A stretch of DNA of 64,000 nt from Rhizobium favelukesii (GCF_000577275.2 NZ_HG916852.1:2359001-2423000); one strand, 5' to 3'. Shown: positions 37,322 to 47,329, counted from the stretch's first letter. Translations and numbers: made by a program. Notes: a model not told the origin generated them from the letters alone.

Positions 37322-39427
37322 TCACCCGGCATGTAGGAAGCGGATCGCCTCATCGCGACGGAACAGGTAGAGCAGGGTGCGGACGGCCTTGCCGCGGTCG
37401 CTGGTGAGGTCCGGATCACGCTCTATCAGATACGCAGCATCGCGGCGGGCGATTTCCAGAAGATCGGCATGAGCCTCCAGGCTCGCGATACGAAAGCCCG
37501 GTGTTCCCGATTGCCGTGTGCCGAGCAGTTCGCCTTCGCCGCGCAGTTTCAGGTCTTCCTCTGCAATGCGGAAGCCGTCTTCGGTTTCACGCATGATCGA
37601 CAGGCGCGCATGGCCGGTCTCGCCAAGCGGTCCCTTATAGAGCAGGATGCAGGTCGAGGCCGCGTCGCCGCGGCCGACACGGCCGCGAAGCTGATGCAAC
37701 TGCGCCAGGCCGAAGCGCTCGGCATGCTCGATCACCATGATCGTAGCATCAGGAATATCCACGCCGACTTCCACCACGGTCGTGGCGACCAACAGGCGGA
37801 TTTCGCCGTTCTTGAACGCCATCATCACGGCGTCCTTTTCGGCGCCGCTCATGCGGCCGTGGATCAAACCGATGCCTGGGCCGAGCGACGAGACGAGCGT
37901 TGCATGGCGCTCTTCGACCGACATCAGATCGCTCTCCTCGGATTCCTCGACGAGCGGGCAGATCCAATAGGCCTTCTTGCCCTCTCCGACCGCGCTCTTC
38001 AGCCGTCCAACGATCTCGCCAATGCGTTCGGTCGGCACGGTAATCGTCTGGATCGGCTTTCGGCCGGCCGGCTTTTCCGTCAGCTTCGAGACGTCCATGT
38101 CGCCGAAGGCGGCAAGCACCAGGGTTCGCGGGATCGGCGTCGCCGTCATCACAAGCATGTGCGGCGTGATGCCCTTGGCGGTCAGTCGCAGGCGCTGGTG
38201 GACGCCGAAACGATGCTGCTCGTCAACGACAGCCAGCATCAGGTTGCGATAGTTGACGGTGTCTTGGAACAGGGCGTGTGTGCCGATAACGATCTGCGCC
38301 TCTCCCGACGCGATCCTCTCGAGGATGTCTTCGCGCTCACGACCCTTGGTACGGCCTGTGAGGACTTCGAGGCGCAGACCGGCCGAAGCGGCGAATCTCG
38401 AGATCGTCGCGTAGTGTTGACGCGCGAGGATCTCCGTGGGGGCCATCAGGACGGCCTGGCCGCCGCTTTCGATGACAGCGGCCATCGCTATCAGTGCGAC
38501 CAACGTCTTGCCGGAACCGACATCGCCCTGCAGCAGCCGCAGCATGCGGTCCTCGCCGGCCATATCCTTGAGGATATCTGCAACCGCGGCGTTCTGGCTG
38601 CCGGTCGGAGAGAACGGCAGGGTCTGCAGGATTTGCCGACTGATGATGCCGGTGGCATGCACCGGTTGGCCGGCGACCTTGCGCAGGCGCTGGCGCACTA
38701 GACTGAGGGAGAGCTGGCCCGCCATGAATTCGTCATAGGCGAGGCGGCGACGGGCGGGGGCTTGCGTATCGATATCCGCGGGATCACATGGTTCGTGCAG
38801 GGCGTGGAAAGCGTCCGCTGTCGAGGGCAGCCCCTGTTTCTGTGCGAGGGTCAGGTCGATCCATTCCGGAAGTTCGGGCGTGCGCGGCAGCGCGGCTTCG
38901 ATGATCTTGCGCAGTGTCTTTGGCGAAAGACCTGCGGTGAGGGGGTAAATCGGCTCGACGAGGGGCAGATTCTCGGCTTCGCTGGCCTTCACAATATAGT
39001 CTGGATGCACCATCGAAGCGCGGCCATTGAACCAGTCGATCTTGCCGCTGACGGTCACCTCTTCGTCGAGCGGTAATTGCTTTTCCAGCCATGCCGGCTG
39101 GCCGCGGAAGAAAACGAGTGTCAGTTCGCCGGACTCGTCATGCAGGACGACGCGGTAAGGGATGTTGCTTTTGCCGCGCGGCGGCACCTGGTGGCGATCC
39201 ACGCGAGCCGTGACGGTGACGATGGCGCCTTGCGGCGCGCGGGCGATACCGGGCTGGTTTCGACGGTCGATCAGGGAGTGCGGCGCATGAAACAGCAGAT
39301 CGACGACGCGCGTATCGTCAGGCGTCTCGCGCCCAAGCAGCTTTACCAGCAGCTCGGCGATCTTTGGGCCGACGCCGGGCAGGGCGGAAACGGGCGAAAA
39401 CAGCGGATCGAGAATAGCGGGGCGCAT
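37322..39427 (-). CDS. recG: ATP-dependent DNA helicase RecG
   Basis: A 701-residue helicase that remodels stalled replication forks and Holliday junctions. An N-terminal wedge domain (about 1-180) precedes helicase motifs LLQGDVGSGKTLVALIA (Walker A), DEQHRFGV (DEAH-like box), TATPIPRTL and the QLRGRVGRG motif. The start at MRPAILDPLF is chosen on family length; 15 more codons are open upstream. Divergent from sdhE. Confidence 0.97.
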   Translation of the reverse strand: MRPAILDPLFSPVSALPGVGPKIAELLVKLLGRETPDDTRVVDLLFHAPHSLIDRRNQPGIARAPQGAIVTVTARVDRHQVPPRGKSNIPYRVVLHDESGELTLVFFRGQPAWLEKQLPLDEEVTVSGKIDWFNGRASMVHPDYIVKASEAENLPLVEPIYPLTAGLSPKTLRKIIEAALPRTPELPEWIDLTLAQKQGLPSTADAFHALHEPCDPADIDTQAPARRRLAYDEFMAGQLSLSLVRQRLRKVAGQPVHATGIISRQILQTLPFSPTGSQNAAVADILKDMAGEDRMLRLLQGDVGSGKTLVALIAMAAVIESGGQAVLMAPTEILARQHYATISRFAASAGLRLEVLTGRTKGREREDILERIASGEAQIVIGTHALFQDTVNYRNLMLAVVDEQHRFGVHQRLRLTAKGITPHMLVMTATPIPRTLVLAAFGDMDVSKLTEKPAGRKPIQTITVPTERIGEIVGRLKSAVGEGKKAYWICPLVEESEESDLMSVEERHATLVSSLGPGIGLIHGRMSGAEKDAVMMAFKNGEIRLLVATTVVEVGVDIPDATIMVIEHAERFGLAQLHQLRGRVGRGDAASTCILLYKGPLGETGHARLSIMRETEDGFRIAEEDLKLRGEGELLGTRQSGTPGFRIASLEAHADLLEIARRDAAYLIERDPDLTSDRGKAVRTLLYLFRRDEAIRFLHAG

Positions 39428-39519
39428 GGCGGCAAAATGCGATGAACAATGCGGCCTTGGCAAGGCTGACAAGCCGCTTTCGAGGGTCTATAGAGGCGCA
39501 TCAACAGGAAGGTAACGCC

Positions 39520-39834
39520 ATGACGGGTGTGTCACTCTCGAGCGCCGATCTTGATCCGCGCCGCCGCCGAATCCTCTTTCGCTGCTGGCATCGCGGCATT
39601 CGCGAGATGGATCTGGTCTTCGGGCAGTTCGCCGAAAAGGAGATCGCGACCCTGTCAGAGACCGAACTCGACGAGTTCGAAACCGTCATGGCCGAAGAGG
39701 ACAACGATCTTGTGCGCTGGATCATGGGAACATGGCCGGTGCCCGAGCGTTTTCAGACGCCGATGTTCGAGCGCCTTGCCGCCTACAAGCCCGATTTCGA
39801 GTATCCAGCCGACGCCCTGCCCAGGAACGCGTAA
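39520..39834 (+). CDS. sdhE: Succinate dehydrogenase assembly factor (flavinylation)
   Basis: A 104-residue protein promoting covalent FAD attachment to SdhA. RILFRCWHRGIREMDLVFGQFA holds the conserved RGxxE motif, followed by the acidic ELDEFETVMAEEDNDLVRWIMG helix. The start is set by AGGAAGG before ATG 39520. Its stop overlaps the mfd start by one base (TAATG), coupling the two. Confidence 0.93.
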   Translation: MTGVSLSSADLDPRRRRILFRCWHRGIREMDLVFGQFAEKEIATLSETELDEFETVMAEEDNDLVRWIMGTWPVPERFQTPMFERLAAYKPDFEYPADALPRNA

Positions 39835-42800
39835 TGATCCCAGGTTTTAACGTAAAGAAGCTGTCAGCGGTCGCCGAGCCGCTGACCATCGGCAACGTGC
39901 CCACAGGTGTGGAGGCTTTGTTGCTGGCCGATCTGGCGCGCGCCGGCGAGCCGGTCGCTTACGTGCTTTCCGATGGCCAGCGGATGGCCGACTTGGAGCA
40001 GATTCTCGGCTTCGTCGCGCCCGAGATCCCGGTCCTGACACTGCCGGCCTGGGACTGTCTTCCTTACGACCGCGTTTCGCCGAGCGCGGATACCTCAGCA
40101 CGCCGGCTCGCGGCGCTGGGCGGCCTGATCGCGCATCGCAAGAAACCGCATGCGGCCATCGTGCTGGTGACCGTCAATGCAATGCTGCAGAAGGTTGCCC
40201 CGCAGGAGGTCATCGAGAGCCTGGCGTTTTCCGCACGTCCGGGAAACACTGTGCGCATGGACAACATTGCCGGGCGGTTGGAACGCAATGGTTTCGACCG
40301 CGTCGCAACGGTGCGCGAGGTCGGCGAATATGCGGTGCGCGGCGGCATTCTGGATGTCTTTGTGCCCGGTTCCGAGGAGCCTGTTCGCCTCGATTTCTTC
40401 GGCGACACGCTGGAAAGCATCCGCAGCTTCGATCCGGCAAGCCAGCGCACGACAGGGCAGCTCCGTTCACTCGACCTTAACCCGATGAGCGAGGTCACGC
40501 TGACGCCCGATACCATCAGCCGTTTCCGCAAGAACTACCTCTCCTCGTTCGGCGCGGCAACGCGCGACGATGCGCTTTATCTCGCCATATCGGAGGGGCG
40601 GCGCTATCCGGGCATGGAGCATTGGCTGCCGCTTTTCTACGAGAAGCTGGAGACGGTATTCGACTATCTCACAGGCTTCCGACTGGTGACCGATCACGCG
40701 GTACGCCAGGCTGCCGAGGAGCGCTCCAAGCTTGTGTTCGACTATTATGACGCGCGCCTGAATTCCGGACAGCCCGGCAAAGGTCAGATGGCGCAAGGAA
40801 CGCCCTATAAACCCGTGACGCCCGGCCAGCTCTATTTGGACGGAAAGACTTTCGCCAACACGCTCGACGCGTTCGACGCGATGCGGATTTCGCCCTTCAA
40901 CGAGCACGAGGGAGAGGCGCGGCGCGTCATCAATCTCGATGCTCGACAGGGCGAGCGGTGGGCACGCTCGAACGCGGAGGGGGGTGGCAATGCCGAACGC
41001 GTGAATGTCTTCGACGCCGTCGTGAAACATATTGCCGACAAACGCTCATCCGGCGCCAAGGTGTTGATCACCGCCTGGACGGAAGGTTCGCTAGACCGTC
41101 TGCTGCAGGTGCTGAACGAACACGGCCTGGAGCGCGTGAAACCGATCGGCGCCCTGAAAGAGATCGACAGCCTTGCCAAAGGCGAGGCAGCAGCCGCTGT
41201 GCTCAGTCTCGAATCCGGATTTGAAGCCGGCAATCTGGTGGTCATCGGCGAGCAGGACATTCTCGGCGACCGCATGGTGCGGCGCTCGAAGCGGCGCAAA
41301 CGCGCTGCGGATTTCATCTCTGAGGTCGCCGGTCTCGATGAAGGTTCGGTCGTCGTCCACGCGCAGCACGGCATCGGCCGGTTCGTGGGCCTGCGGACGA
41401 TCGAAGCGGCGGGCGCGCCGCATGCCTGCCTTGAACTGCAGTATGCCGACGATGCGAAGCTCTTCCTACCGGTCGAGAATATCGATCTGCTGTCGCGCTA
41501 CGGCGGCGAGGGGACGGAAGCTCCGCTCGACAAGCTCGGCGGTGGCGCATGGCAGATGCGCAAGGCCAAGCTCAAGAAGCGACTGCTCGATATGGCGGAT
41601 GCGCTGATCCGTATTGCCGCCGAACGCCTGACGCGACACGCGCCCGTGCTGACGACGCCGGAAGGTCTCTATGATGAGTTCTCCGCCCGCTTCCCCTACG
41701 ACGAGACGGAAGACCAGGACAACGCCATCGAGGCCGTGCGCTCCGATCTTGGGGCCGGCCGGCCGATGGATCGTCTCGTCTGCGGCGACGTCGGCTTCGG
41801 CAAGACAGAGGTGGCGCTTCGTGCTGCCTTCGTGGCGGCGATGAATGGTATTCAAGTTGCCGTGGTCGTGCCGACCACGCTGCTGGCCCGCCAGCACTTC
41901 AAGACCTTCTCCGAGCGGTTCCGCGGCCTGCCTGTGCGCATCCAGCAGGCCTCGCGCCTCGTCGGTTCGAAGGAGCTGGCACTGACGAAGAAGGAAGTGG
42001 CCGAGGGCAAGACTGACATCGTCGTCGGTACCCACGCGCTTCTCGGTGCGGGCATCCAGTTCGCCAATCTCGGGCTGCTGATCATCGACGAAGAACAGCA
42101 CTTCGGCGTCAAGCACAAGGAGCGTCTGAAGGAGTTGAAGAGCGACGTACACGTTCTGACTCTTTCTGCAACACCGATCCCCCGCACGCTCCAGCTCGCG
42201 ATGACGGGTGTGCGCGAGCTGTCGCTGATCACGACGCCGCCGGTCGACCGCATGGCGGTGCGCACCTTCATTTCGCCGTTCGATTCGCTCGTCATCCGCG
42301 AAACGCTGATGCGCGAGCACTATCGCGGCGGTCAAAGCTTCTATGTCTGCCCGCGGCTTGCCGATCTCGAGGATGTGCATGCGTTCCTGCGCTCCGACGT
42401 GCCGGAACTGAAAGTCGCTGTCGCGCACGGTCAGATGCCGGCTGGCGAACTCGAAGACATCATGAATGCCTTCTACGAAGGGCGCTACGACGTGCTGCTG
42501 TCGACGACGATCGTAGAATCGGGTCTCGACGTGCCGACCGCCAACACGCTGATCGTCCACCGCGCCGATATGTTCGGCCTCGCTCAGCTTTATCAGCTAC
42601 GCGGCCGCGTCGGACGCTCGAAGGTCCGCGCCTTCGCGCTCTTCACGCTGCCGGTCAACAAGGTGCTGACGGCGACGGCCGAACGTCGCCTCAAGGTGCT
42701 GCAGTCGCTCGACACGCTTGGTGCGGGCTTCCAGCTTGCCAGTCACGATCTCGACATTCGCGGAGCAGGTAATCTGCTTGGCGAGGAGCAGTCCGGCCAT

Positions 42801-43340
42801 ATCAAGGAAGTCGGCTTCGAGCTCTATCAGCAGATGCTGGAAGAGGCCGTTGCCGAGGTGAAGGGCGTCGATGAGATCCAGGATAGCGGCTGGTCGCCTC
42901 AGATCTCGGTCGGAACTTCGGTGATGATCCCGGATGGCTACGTGCCCGATCTGCACCTGCGCATGGCACTCTATCGCCGTCTCGGGGAGATCGCGGAACT
43001 GAAGGAAATCGACGGCTTCGGCGCTGAAATGATCGACCGCTTCGGCCCGATGCCGATCGAGGTCCAGCACCTCCTGAAGATCGTCTACGTGAAATCGCTC
43101 TGCCGCGTCGCCAACGTGGAGAAGCTGGATGCGGGGCCCAAGGGCGTTGTCATCCAATTCCGCAACAAGGAGTTTCCGAATCCGGCAAGCCTGGTTGGCT
43201 ACATCGCCAAGCAGGGCTCCATGGCGAAGATTCGGCCTGACCAAAGTGTATTCCTCACCCGCGACCTGCCGACACCGGAAAAGCGGCTGCAGGGTGCAGC
43301 CGTTATCATGACGCAGCTCGCGGAAATGGCGAAGGCGTAA
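39834..43340 (+). CDS. mfd: Transcription-repair coupling factor
   Basis: A 1168-residue translocase that removes stalled RNA polymerase from damaged DNA and recruits UvrA. In order: UvrB-like N-domain (about 15-400), the RNA polymerase interaction domain with LDEGSVVVHAQHGIGRFVGL, and helicase motifs VCGDVGFGKTEVALRAAF, IIDEEQHFGV, LSATPIPRTLQLA and YQLRGRVGRS. The C-terminal TRCF domain follows. Start fixed by overlap with the sdhE stop. Confidence 0.97.
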   Translation: MIPGFNVKKLSAVAEPLTIGNVPTGVEALLLADLARAGEPVAYVLSDGQRMADLEQILGFVAPEIPVLTLPAWDCLPYDRVSPSADTSARRLAALGGLIAHRKKPHAAIVLVTVNAMLQKVAPQEVIESLAFSARPGNTVRMDNIAGRLERNGFDRVATVREVGEYAVRGGILDVFVPGSEEPVRLDFFGDTLESIRSFDPASQRTTGQLRSLDLNPMSEVTLTPDTISRFRKNYLSSFGAATRDDALYLAISEGRRYPGMEHWLPLFYEKLETVFDYLTGFRLVTDHAVRQAAEERSKLVFDYYDARLNSGQPGKGQMAQGTPYKPVTPGQLYLDGKTFANTLDAFDAMRISPFNEHEGEARRVINLDARQGERWARSNAEGGGNAERVNVFDAVVKHIADKRSSGAKVLITAWTEGSLDRLLQVLNEHGLERVKPIGALKEIDSLAKGEAAAAVLSLESGFEAGNLVVIGEQDILGDRMVRRSKRRKRAADFISEVAGLDEGSVVVHAQHGIGRFVGLRTIEAAGAPHACLELQYADDAKLFLPVENIDLLSRYGGEGTEAPLDKLGGGAWQMRKAKLKKRLLDMADALIRIAAERLTRHAPVLTTPEGLYDEFSARFPYDETEDQDNAIEAVRSDLGAGRPMDRLVCGDVGFGKTEVALRAAFVAAMNGIQVAVVVPTTLLARQHFKTFSERFRGLPVRIQQASRLVGSKELALTKKEVAEGKTDIVVGTHALLGAGIQFANLGLLIIDEEQHFGVKHKERLKELKSDVHVLTLSATPIPRTLQLAMTGVRELSLITTPPVDRMAVRTFISPFDSLVIRETLMREHYRGGQSFYVCPRLADLEDVHAFLRSDVPELKVAVAHGQMPAGELEDIMNAFYEGRYDVLLSTTIVESGLDVPTANTLIVHRADMFGLAQLYQLRGRVGRSKVRAFALFTLPVNKVLTATAERRLKVLQSLDTLGAGFQLASHDLDIRGAGNLLGEEQSGHIKEVGFELYQQMLEEAVAEVKGVDEIQDSGWSPQISVGTSVMIPDGYVPDLHLRMALYRRLGEIAELKEIDGFGAEMIDRFGPMPIEVQHLLKIVYVKSLCRVANVEKLDAGPKGVVIQFRNKEFPNPASLVGYIAKQGSMAKIRPDQSVFLTRDLPTPEKRLQGAAVIMTQLAEMAKA

Positions 43341-43346
43341 GCACGC

Positions 43347-44018
43347 TCAGTTCATGCCGGCGCGCGCTTCGGCCTTCGCCTTGGCGATATCGCGAAGGGC
43401 GTTTGCCAACACATCCGGTGTCTGAGCGCCGCTGACGGCATACTGCTGGTCGAAGATGAAGAACGGCACGCCGTTGACGCCCATCTTCTGCGCGGCTTCG
43501 ATCTCGGCGATCACGAGATCCTTGTCGGCGTCGGACGCGAGCAGGGAGGAGACGACCGCTCGGTCCATACCGGCGTTCTGTGCGATATTGAGCAGAACGG
43601 CATGGTCGCCGACGTTGCGCCCTTCCTCGAAATTGGCCTTGAAGAGGGCATTGACGACACGGTCCTGCTTCTCGCGATCCTCGACCATTGCCCAATGGAT
43701 CAGGCGGTGTGCATCCAGCGTGTTCGGGCCGATCTTGATCGCGTCGAAATCGAAGTTGATGCCGACTTCGCGACCAAGCTCGCTCAGCATCTTGTGCCCT
43801 TGAGCGACACGCTCGGCGCCGCCGAGCTTCTGCTCCAGCGCTTTCTTCTGGTCGACGCCTTCGGGCGGATAGTCGGGGTTGAGGCGGTACGGGCGCCAGT
43901 TGATGTCCACACCGACCTCGTCCTGGACTTCGGCGATCGCAAGCTCCAGCCGCGCCTTGCCGAGATAGCACCACGGGCAGACGACATCAGAGACAACGTC
44001 GATGGTAATGCGTTCCAT
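43347..44018 (-). CDS. DsbA-family oxidoreductase (FrnE-like)
   Basis: A 223-residue thioredoxin-fold protein without a signal peptide, so cytoplasmic. The active site is CPWC (C14-C17) in VVCPWCYLGKARLE, and GVNGVPFFIFDQQYAVSGAQ holds the conserved cis-proline loop. It belongs to the group that includes FrnE and 2-hydroxychromene-2-carboxylate isomerase; a disulfide or isomerase role fits, the exact substrate does not. Convergent with mfd, 6 bp apart. Confidence 0.88.
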   Translation of the reverse strand: MERITIDVVSDVVCPWCYLGKARLELAIAEVQDEVGVDINWRPYRLNPDYPPEGVDQKKALEQKLGGAERVAQGHKMLSELGREVGINFDFDAIKIGPNTLDAHRLIHWAMVEDREKQDRVVNALFKANFEEGRNVGDHAVLLNIAQNAGMDRAVVSSLLASDADKDLVIAEIEAAQKMGVNGVPFFIFDQQYAVSGAQTPDVLANALRDIAKAKAEARAGMN

Positions 44019-44101
44019 GGGCTTTCCTTTTTCTCAAACCGAAACGTTCCCGCCATCTAGGCCTTGCGGCGGGAGACTTCAACCAGGCAGGAAAAAGGAT
44101 T

Positions 44102-45907
44102 CTATTGGACGCTCTGATCCCACCATGCCGGCAGCTGGTAGCCGTAGAGCGGAACCGTCTCGGGGTGGCCGATGCGCTTGCTGCGCGCGACCCATTGCTG
44201 ATCGACGTGGTAGAGCGGCAGAACATAGTGCCCCGACAGGAGCATACGGTCGTGAGAGCGCACCGCCGCTGTAAAGTCTTCTGCCGAACGAGCCATGAGG
44301 ATGTGCTGGATCAACGTATCGACACCGGGATCGGCGACGCCGGCGAAATTGTCGGTGCCTTCACGATCCTTGGCCGCGGAAGACCAGCGCCCCAGCTGTT
44401 CGATGCCCGGAGACAGAGACGACGTGTAGGACTTCACGATGACATCGTAGTCGAAGCTATTCGTGCGGCTCTGATACTGCGAATCGTCGACCGTGCGGAT
44501 CGTCGCGGCAATGCCGAGCAGCTGGAGCGAACGCTGGTAGGAGACCGCGAGCTTCTCCTGATCGGTGTTCTGCGTCATGATCTCGAAGGCAAGCGGCCGA
44601 CCGTTGGCGTCGCTCATCTTGCCGTTCTTGATCGTATAGCCTGCTTCCTTGAGGAGCGCCGCCGCCTGCCTCAGGACGTTGCGATCGCGGCCTGAGCCAT
44701 CCGTTACGGGAAGCTTGTAGGTGCCGTTCAGAATCGCCGGATCGATACGATCCTTGATGGGGCCGAGCAGTTTCAGCTCGCGCTCGTCGGCAGGCACCCC
44801 GAAGCTCGACAGATCCGAGTTCTGCCAGAAGCTTTGGGTGCGGATGTAGGCGTTCGAGAAGAGGTTCTTGTTCGCCCATTCGAAATCGAAGATCAACGAC
44901 AGCCCCTCGCGGAGCTTCGCGTTGTTGAAGACCGGCCGCCGGGTGTTGAAGACGAAGCCGAACATGCCGCTCGGAAGCTTTGGTTCAAAGGTGTCCTTCA
45001 CGACGTTGCCGGATGTTGCTGCCGGGAAATTGTAAGCGCTCGCCCAATGGCCGGGACTGCCGTCCGGGTAGATGTCGATATCGCCCTTCTTGAAGGACTC
45101 GAAGAGAGTGGTGTCCTGCAGAAAATACTGGACCGTGATCTGGTCGTAGTTGTCGAGGCCTACTTTCGCAGGAACATCCTTGCCCCAGTAGTTGGGATCG
45201 CGTTCGAAGGTTATGCTTTCGCCAGGCTTCAGCGACTTGATCTTGTAGGGACCGGATCCGACAGGAGGCGTGAGCGATGACCGATCGAATGTCTCGGGGT
45301 CGATGGCGTGCTTTGGCAGGATCGGTGTGGAGCCAGCGAGGATCAGCGGAAACTCGCGATCGGCCTTGTCGTTGAAGGTGAAGCGAACGCTGTGGTCTCC
45401 GACCTTCTCCATCTTCGCCACGGCGTTCAGTCGCGTGTTGAAGGGAACGCGGCCCTTTTCCTTCAAAAGGTTGAAGGTGAAGATCACGTCATCCGGCGTC
45501 ACCGGCTGGCCGTCCGACCACTTGGCAGCCGGATTGAGATTGAACTGGATATAGCTGCGATCCTCATCCCATTCGACGGACTGGGCAAGCAGGCCATAGA
45601 GCGTGAAGGGTTCGTCGCGCGAGCGAAGCATCAGCGTCTCAAAGACGAGGTTCCCGTATTCGGGGTCCCACATGCCGCGCGCCGTCGTGCGCATGCTTTT
45701 CAGGATAAAGGGATTGAGGCTGTCAAAGGTCCCGACGACCCCATAATTGATCTTCCCGCCCTTCTTCACATCGGGATTGACGTAGGGAAGATGCTTGAAA
45801 TCGGCGGGCAGGGCCGGTGCACCATGCATTGCGATGCCATGCACCGGCTCGGCGAGAGCTGCGCTGCCAACCAGGGTGAAGATGACGGGAAGAACGATCC
45901 GGAGCAT
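44102..45907 (-). CDS. YejA-like oligopeptide/microcin-C type binding protein
   Basis: A 601-residue periplasmic binding protein of family 5. A signal peptide (about 1-20, ending GSAALA) precedes YVNPDVKKGGKINYGVVGTF, typical of the YejA group, and YIQFNLNPAAKWSDGQPVTPDDVIF. These proteins deliver peptides to YejBEF. No permease or ATPase gene is next to it here, so it must use partners encoded elsewhere. The start at MLRIVLPV begins the signal peptide. Confidence 0.9.
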   Translation of the reverse strand: MLRIVLPVIFTLVGSAALAEPVHGIAMHGAPALPADFKHLPYVNPDVKKGGKINYGVVGTFDSLNPFILKSMRTTARGMWDPEYGNLVFETLMLRSRDEPFTLYGLLAQSVEWDEDRSYIQFNLNPAAKWSDGQPVTPDDVIFTFNLLKEKGRVPFNTRLNAVAKMEKVGDHSVRFTFNDKADREFPLILAGSTPILPKHAIDPETFDRSSLTPPVGSGPYKIKSLKPGESITFERDPNYWGKDVPAKVGLDNYDQITVQYFLQDTTLFESFKKGDIDIYPDGSPGHWASAYNFPAATSGNVVKDTFEPKLPSGMFGFVFNTRRPVFNNAKLREGLSLIFDFEWANKNLFSNAYIRTQSFWQNSDLSSFGVPADERELKLLGPIKDRIDPAILNGTYKLPVTDGSGRDRNVLRQAAALLKEAGYTIKNGKMSDANGRPLAFEIMTQNTDQEKLAVSYQRSLQLLGIAATIRTVDDSQYQSRTNSFDYDVIVKSYTSSLSPGIEQLGRWSSAAKDREGTDNFAGVADPGVDTLIQHILMARSAEDFTAAVRSHDRMLLSGHYVLPLYHVDQQWVARSKRIGHPETVPLYGYQLPAWWDQSVQ

Positions 45908-46174
45908 CGTTGAGGTCCTTTCCGGGAACGGCACGATTCGGCGCAAGACTATCACGCAGCCACCGCAGTTCGCCATCGGCGCCGAATTCTTTCGGATGAC
46001 CCTGAAAAGGTCAAAGAAATACTGGATATCTGACCCGACGCAATGTAACAGGGGAACCCGAAAGTCGGGGGTCATGCATTTGCCTCATTGTTTTAAGAGG
46101 TGGAGTGCGAACAACCCCGTTGGTGAGGATGGCACGTTGTCGTCCCTAAGGGATTTCAGGAGACGGAATTCGTT

Positions 46175-46834
46175 ATGATGTTCAAGGCTGAAAACAAAAC
46201 GCGGGCAGCCCTGTCCGTTCTGGCAGTGATGCTCGGTGCTGCAGCGGCTCCGGTATCGTCCTTCGCGCAAGATGCAGCGGCCCCCGCCGACGCTCCCGCC
46301 ACTGCTGCCGGCGCCCCGCGTCTCGGCTGGTACAAGACCTGCAGCAAGCAGGAAGACAATGACGTCTGCGTCGTCCAGAACGTCGTTCTTGCAGGCGGCG
46401 GCCAGCTCGTTACGGGCGTTGGCCTCATCACCATCTCCGGCAAGATCAACAACAAGAGCCTCCAGGTTTCGGTGCCGCCGGCTCGTCTGATCCCGCCGGG
46501 CGTTTCCCTGCAGATCGACGGCGGCAAAGGCCAGAAGATCGACTACCTGATGTGTATGCCCGATCGCTGCGTCGCCCAGATCCAGCTGACCGACGCCATG
46601 GTCGCTAGCCTGAAGAAGGGCACCGATCTGGTTCTGACCTCGATCAACTTCCGCCGCGCGCCGAACCCGATCAAGATCTCGCTTGAAGGCTTCACCGGCG
46701 CATTCGACGGCGAACCGGTTTCCGCTTCCAAGCTGGCAGAAAGCCAGAAGAGCTTGCAGGACAGCATGCAGAAGAAGGCTGACGAAGCCCGCAAGAAGCT
46801 CGAAGAAGCACAAAAGGCAGCAAAGGCTCAGTAA
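46175..46834 (+). CDS. Invasion-associated locus B (IalB) family protein
   Basis: A 219-residue secreted protein. A signal peptide (about 10-32, VLAVMLGAAAAPVSSFAQ) precedes an IalB domain (about 45-180; RLGWYKTCSKQEDNDVCVVQN) with paired cysteines, and a lysine- and alanine-rich helical tail (about 185-219). In Bartonella a relative aids red-cell invasion; in free-living relatives the role is unknown. TCAGGAGA precedes the ATG by 8 bp. A terminator follows. Confidence 0.88.
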   Translation: MMFKAENKTRAALSVLAVMLGAAAAPVSSFAQDAAAPADAPATAAGAPRLGWYKTCSKQEDNDVCVVQNVVLAGGGQLVTGVGLITISGKINNKSLQVSVPPARLIPPGVSLQIDGGKGQKIDYLMCMPDRCVAQIQLTDAMVASLKKGTDLVLTSINFRRAPNPIKISLEGFTGAFDGEPVSASKLAESQKSLQDSMQKKADEARKKLEEAQKAAKAQ

Positions 46835-46859
46835 GCCAGAGTGCCAAAAGAATACCGAA

Positions 46860-46884
46860 AACCCTGCCTTGAGCCGGGTTTTTT
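46860..46884 (+). terminator. Rho-independent terminator of the ialB-family gene
   Basis: AACCC and GGGTT pair around an imperfect GC-containing middle and are followed by TTTTTT. It lies 26 bp after the stop. Confidence 0.6.
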
Positions 46885-46902
46885 GTTGCTGTAGAGCAAA
46901 GA

Positions 46903-46927
46903 AAAGCCCCGCCAAGGACGGGGCTTT
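46903..46927 (-). terminator. Terminator of hspQ
   Basis: AAAGCCCCG and CGGGGCTTT form a perfect 9-bp stem around CCAAGGA. On the minus strand it is followed by TTCTTT, so it ends the hspQ transcript. Confidence 0.8.
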
Positions 46928-46946
46928 CGCATGTTGGCATCAAACC

Positions 46947-47276
46947 TTAATGGGTGAAGTTCATCTTGGGCTTGAACTGACCCGAGGGTGCCATATCGAA
47001 AATCTGATAGACCTGCTCATTGCGAAGCGGGACGCCGCTTTCGTCATTTATCAGATTCTGCTCGGATACGTAGGCGACGTATTCGTTTTCATCGTTTTCG
47101 GCGAGCAAGTGGTAGAAGGGCTGGTCCTTGCTGGGGCGTACTTCGGCTGGAATGGAGTTCCACCATTCTTCCGTGTTCGCAAATTCCGGATCTACGTCAA
47201 ATATGACGCCACGGAACGGAAATACCTTGTGCCGAACCACTTCGCCGATACTGAACTTTGCTACTCTTTCTTTCAT
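46947..47276 (-). CDS. hspQ: Heat-shock protein HspQ
   Basis: A 109-residue cytoplasmic protein of the HspQ/YccV family. KFSIGEVVRHKVFPFRGVIFDVDPEF and QPFYHLLAENDENEYVAYVSEQNL are diagnostic. In enterobacteria it is a Lon adaptor and hemimethylated-DNA-binding protein. The start at MKERVAKF is set by AAGGAAG 7 bp upstream; seven more codons are open above it. A heat-shock-like promoter lies upstream. Confidence 0.93.
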   Translation of the reverse strand: MKERVAKFSIGEVVRHKVFPFRGVIFDVDPEFANTEEWWNSIPAEVRPSKDQPFYHLLAENDENEYVAYVSEQNLINDESGVPLRNEQVYQIFDMAPSGQFKPKMNFTH

Positions 47277-47300
47277 GGTACGACTTCCTTTCATCACCTG

Positions 47301-47329
47301 ATTTGGTGATTGGCCCTACTCAAATCAAG
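47301..47329 (-). promoter_or_regulatory. RpoH-like heat-shock promoter of hspQ
   Basis: On the minus strand CTTGAT (47329-47324) and CCAAAT (47306-47301) are 17 bp apart, close to the sigma-32 pattern. Transcription would begin near 47293, 17 bp before the hspQ start. Consensus match only. Confidence 0.5.

Noticed and set aside
37469..38701. Plus-strand open frame of 410 codons inside recG
   Set aside because: Antisense to a clear recG gene and without recognisable motifs.
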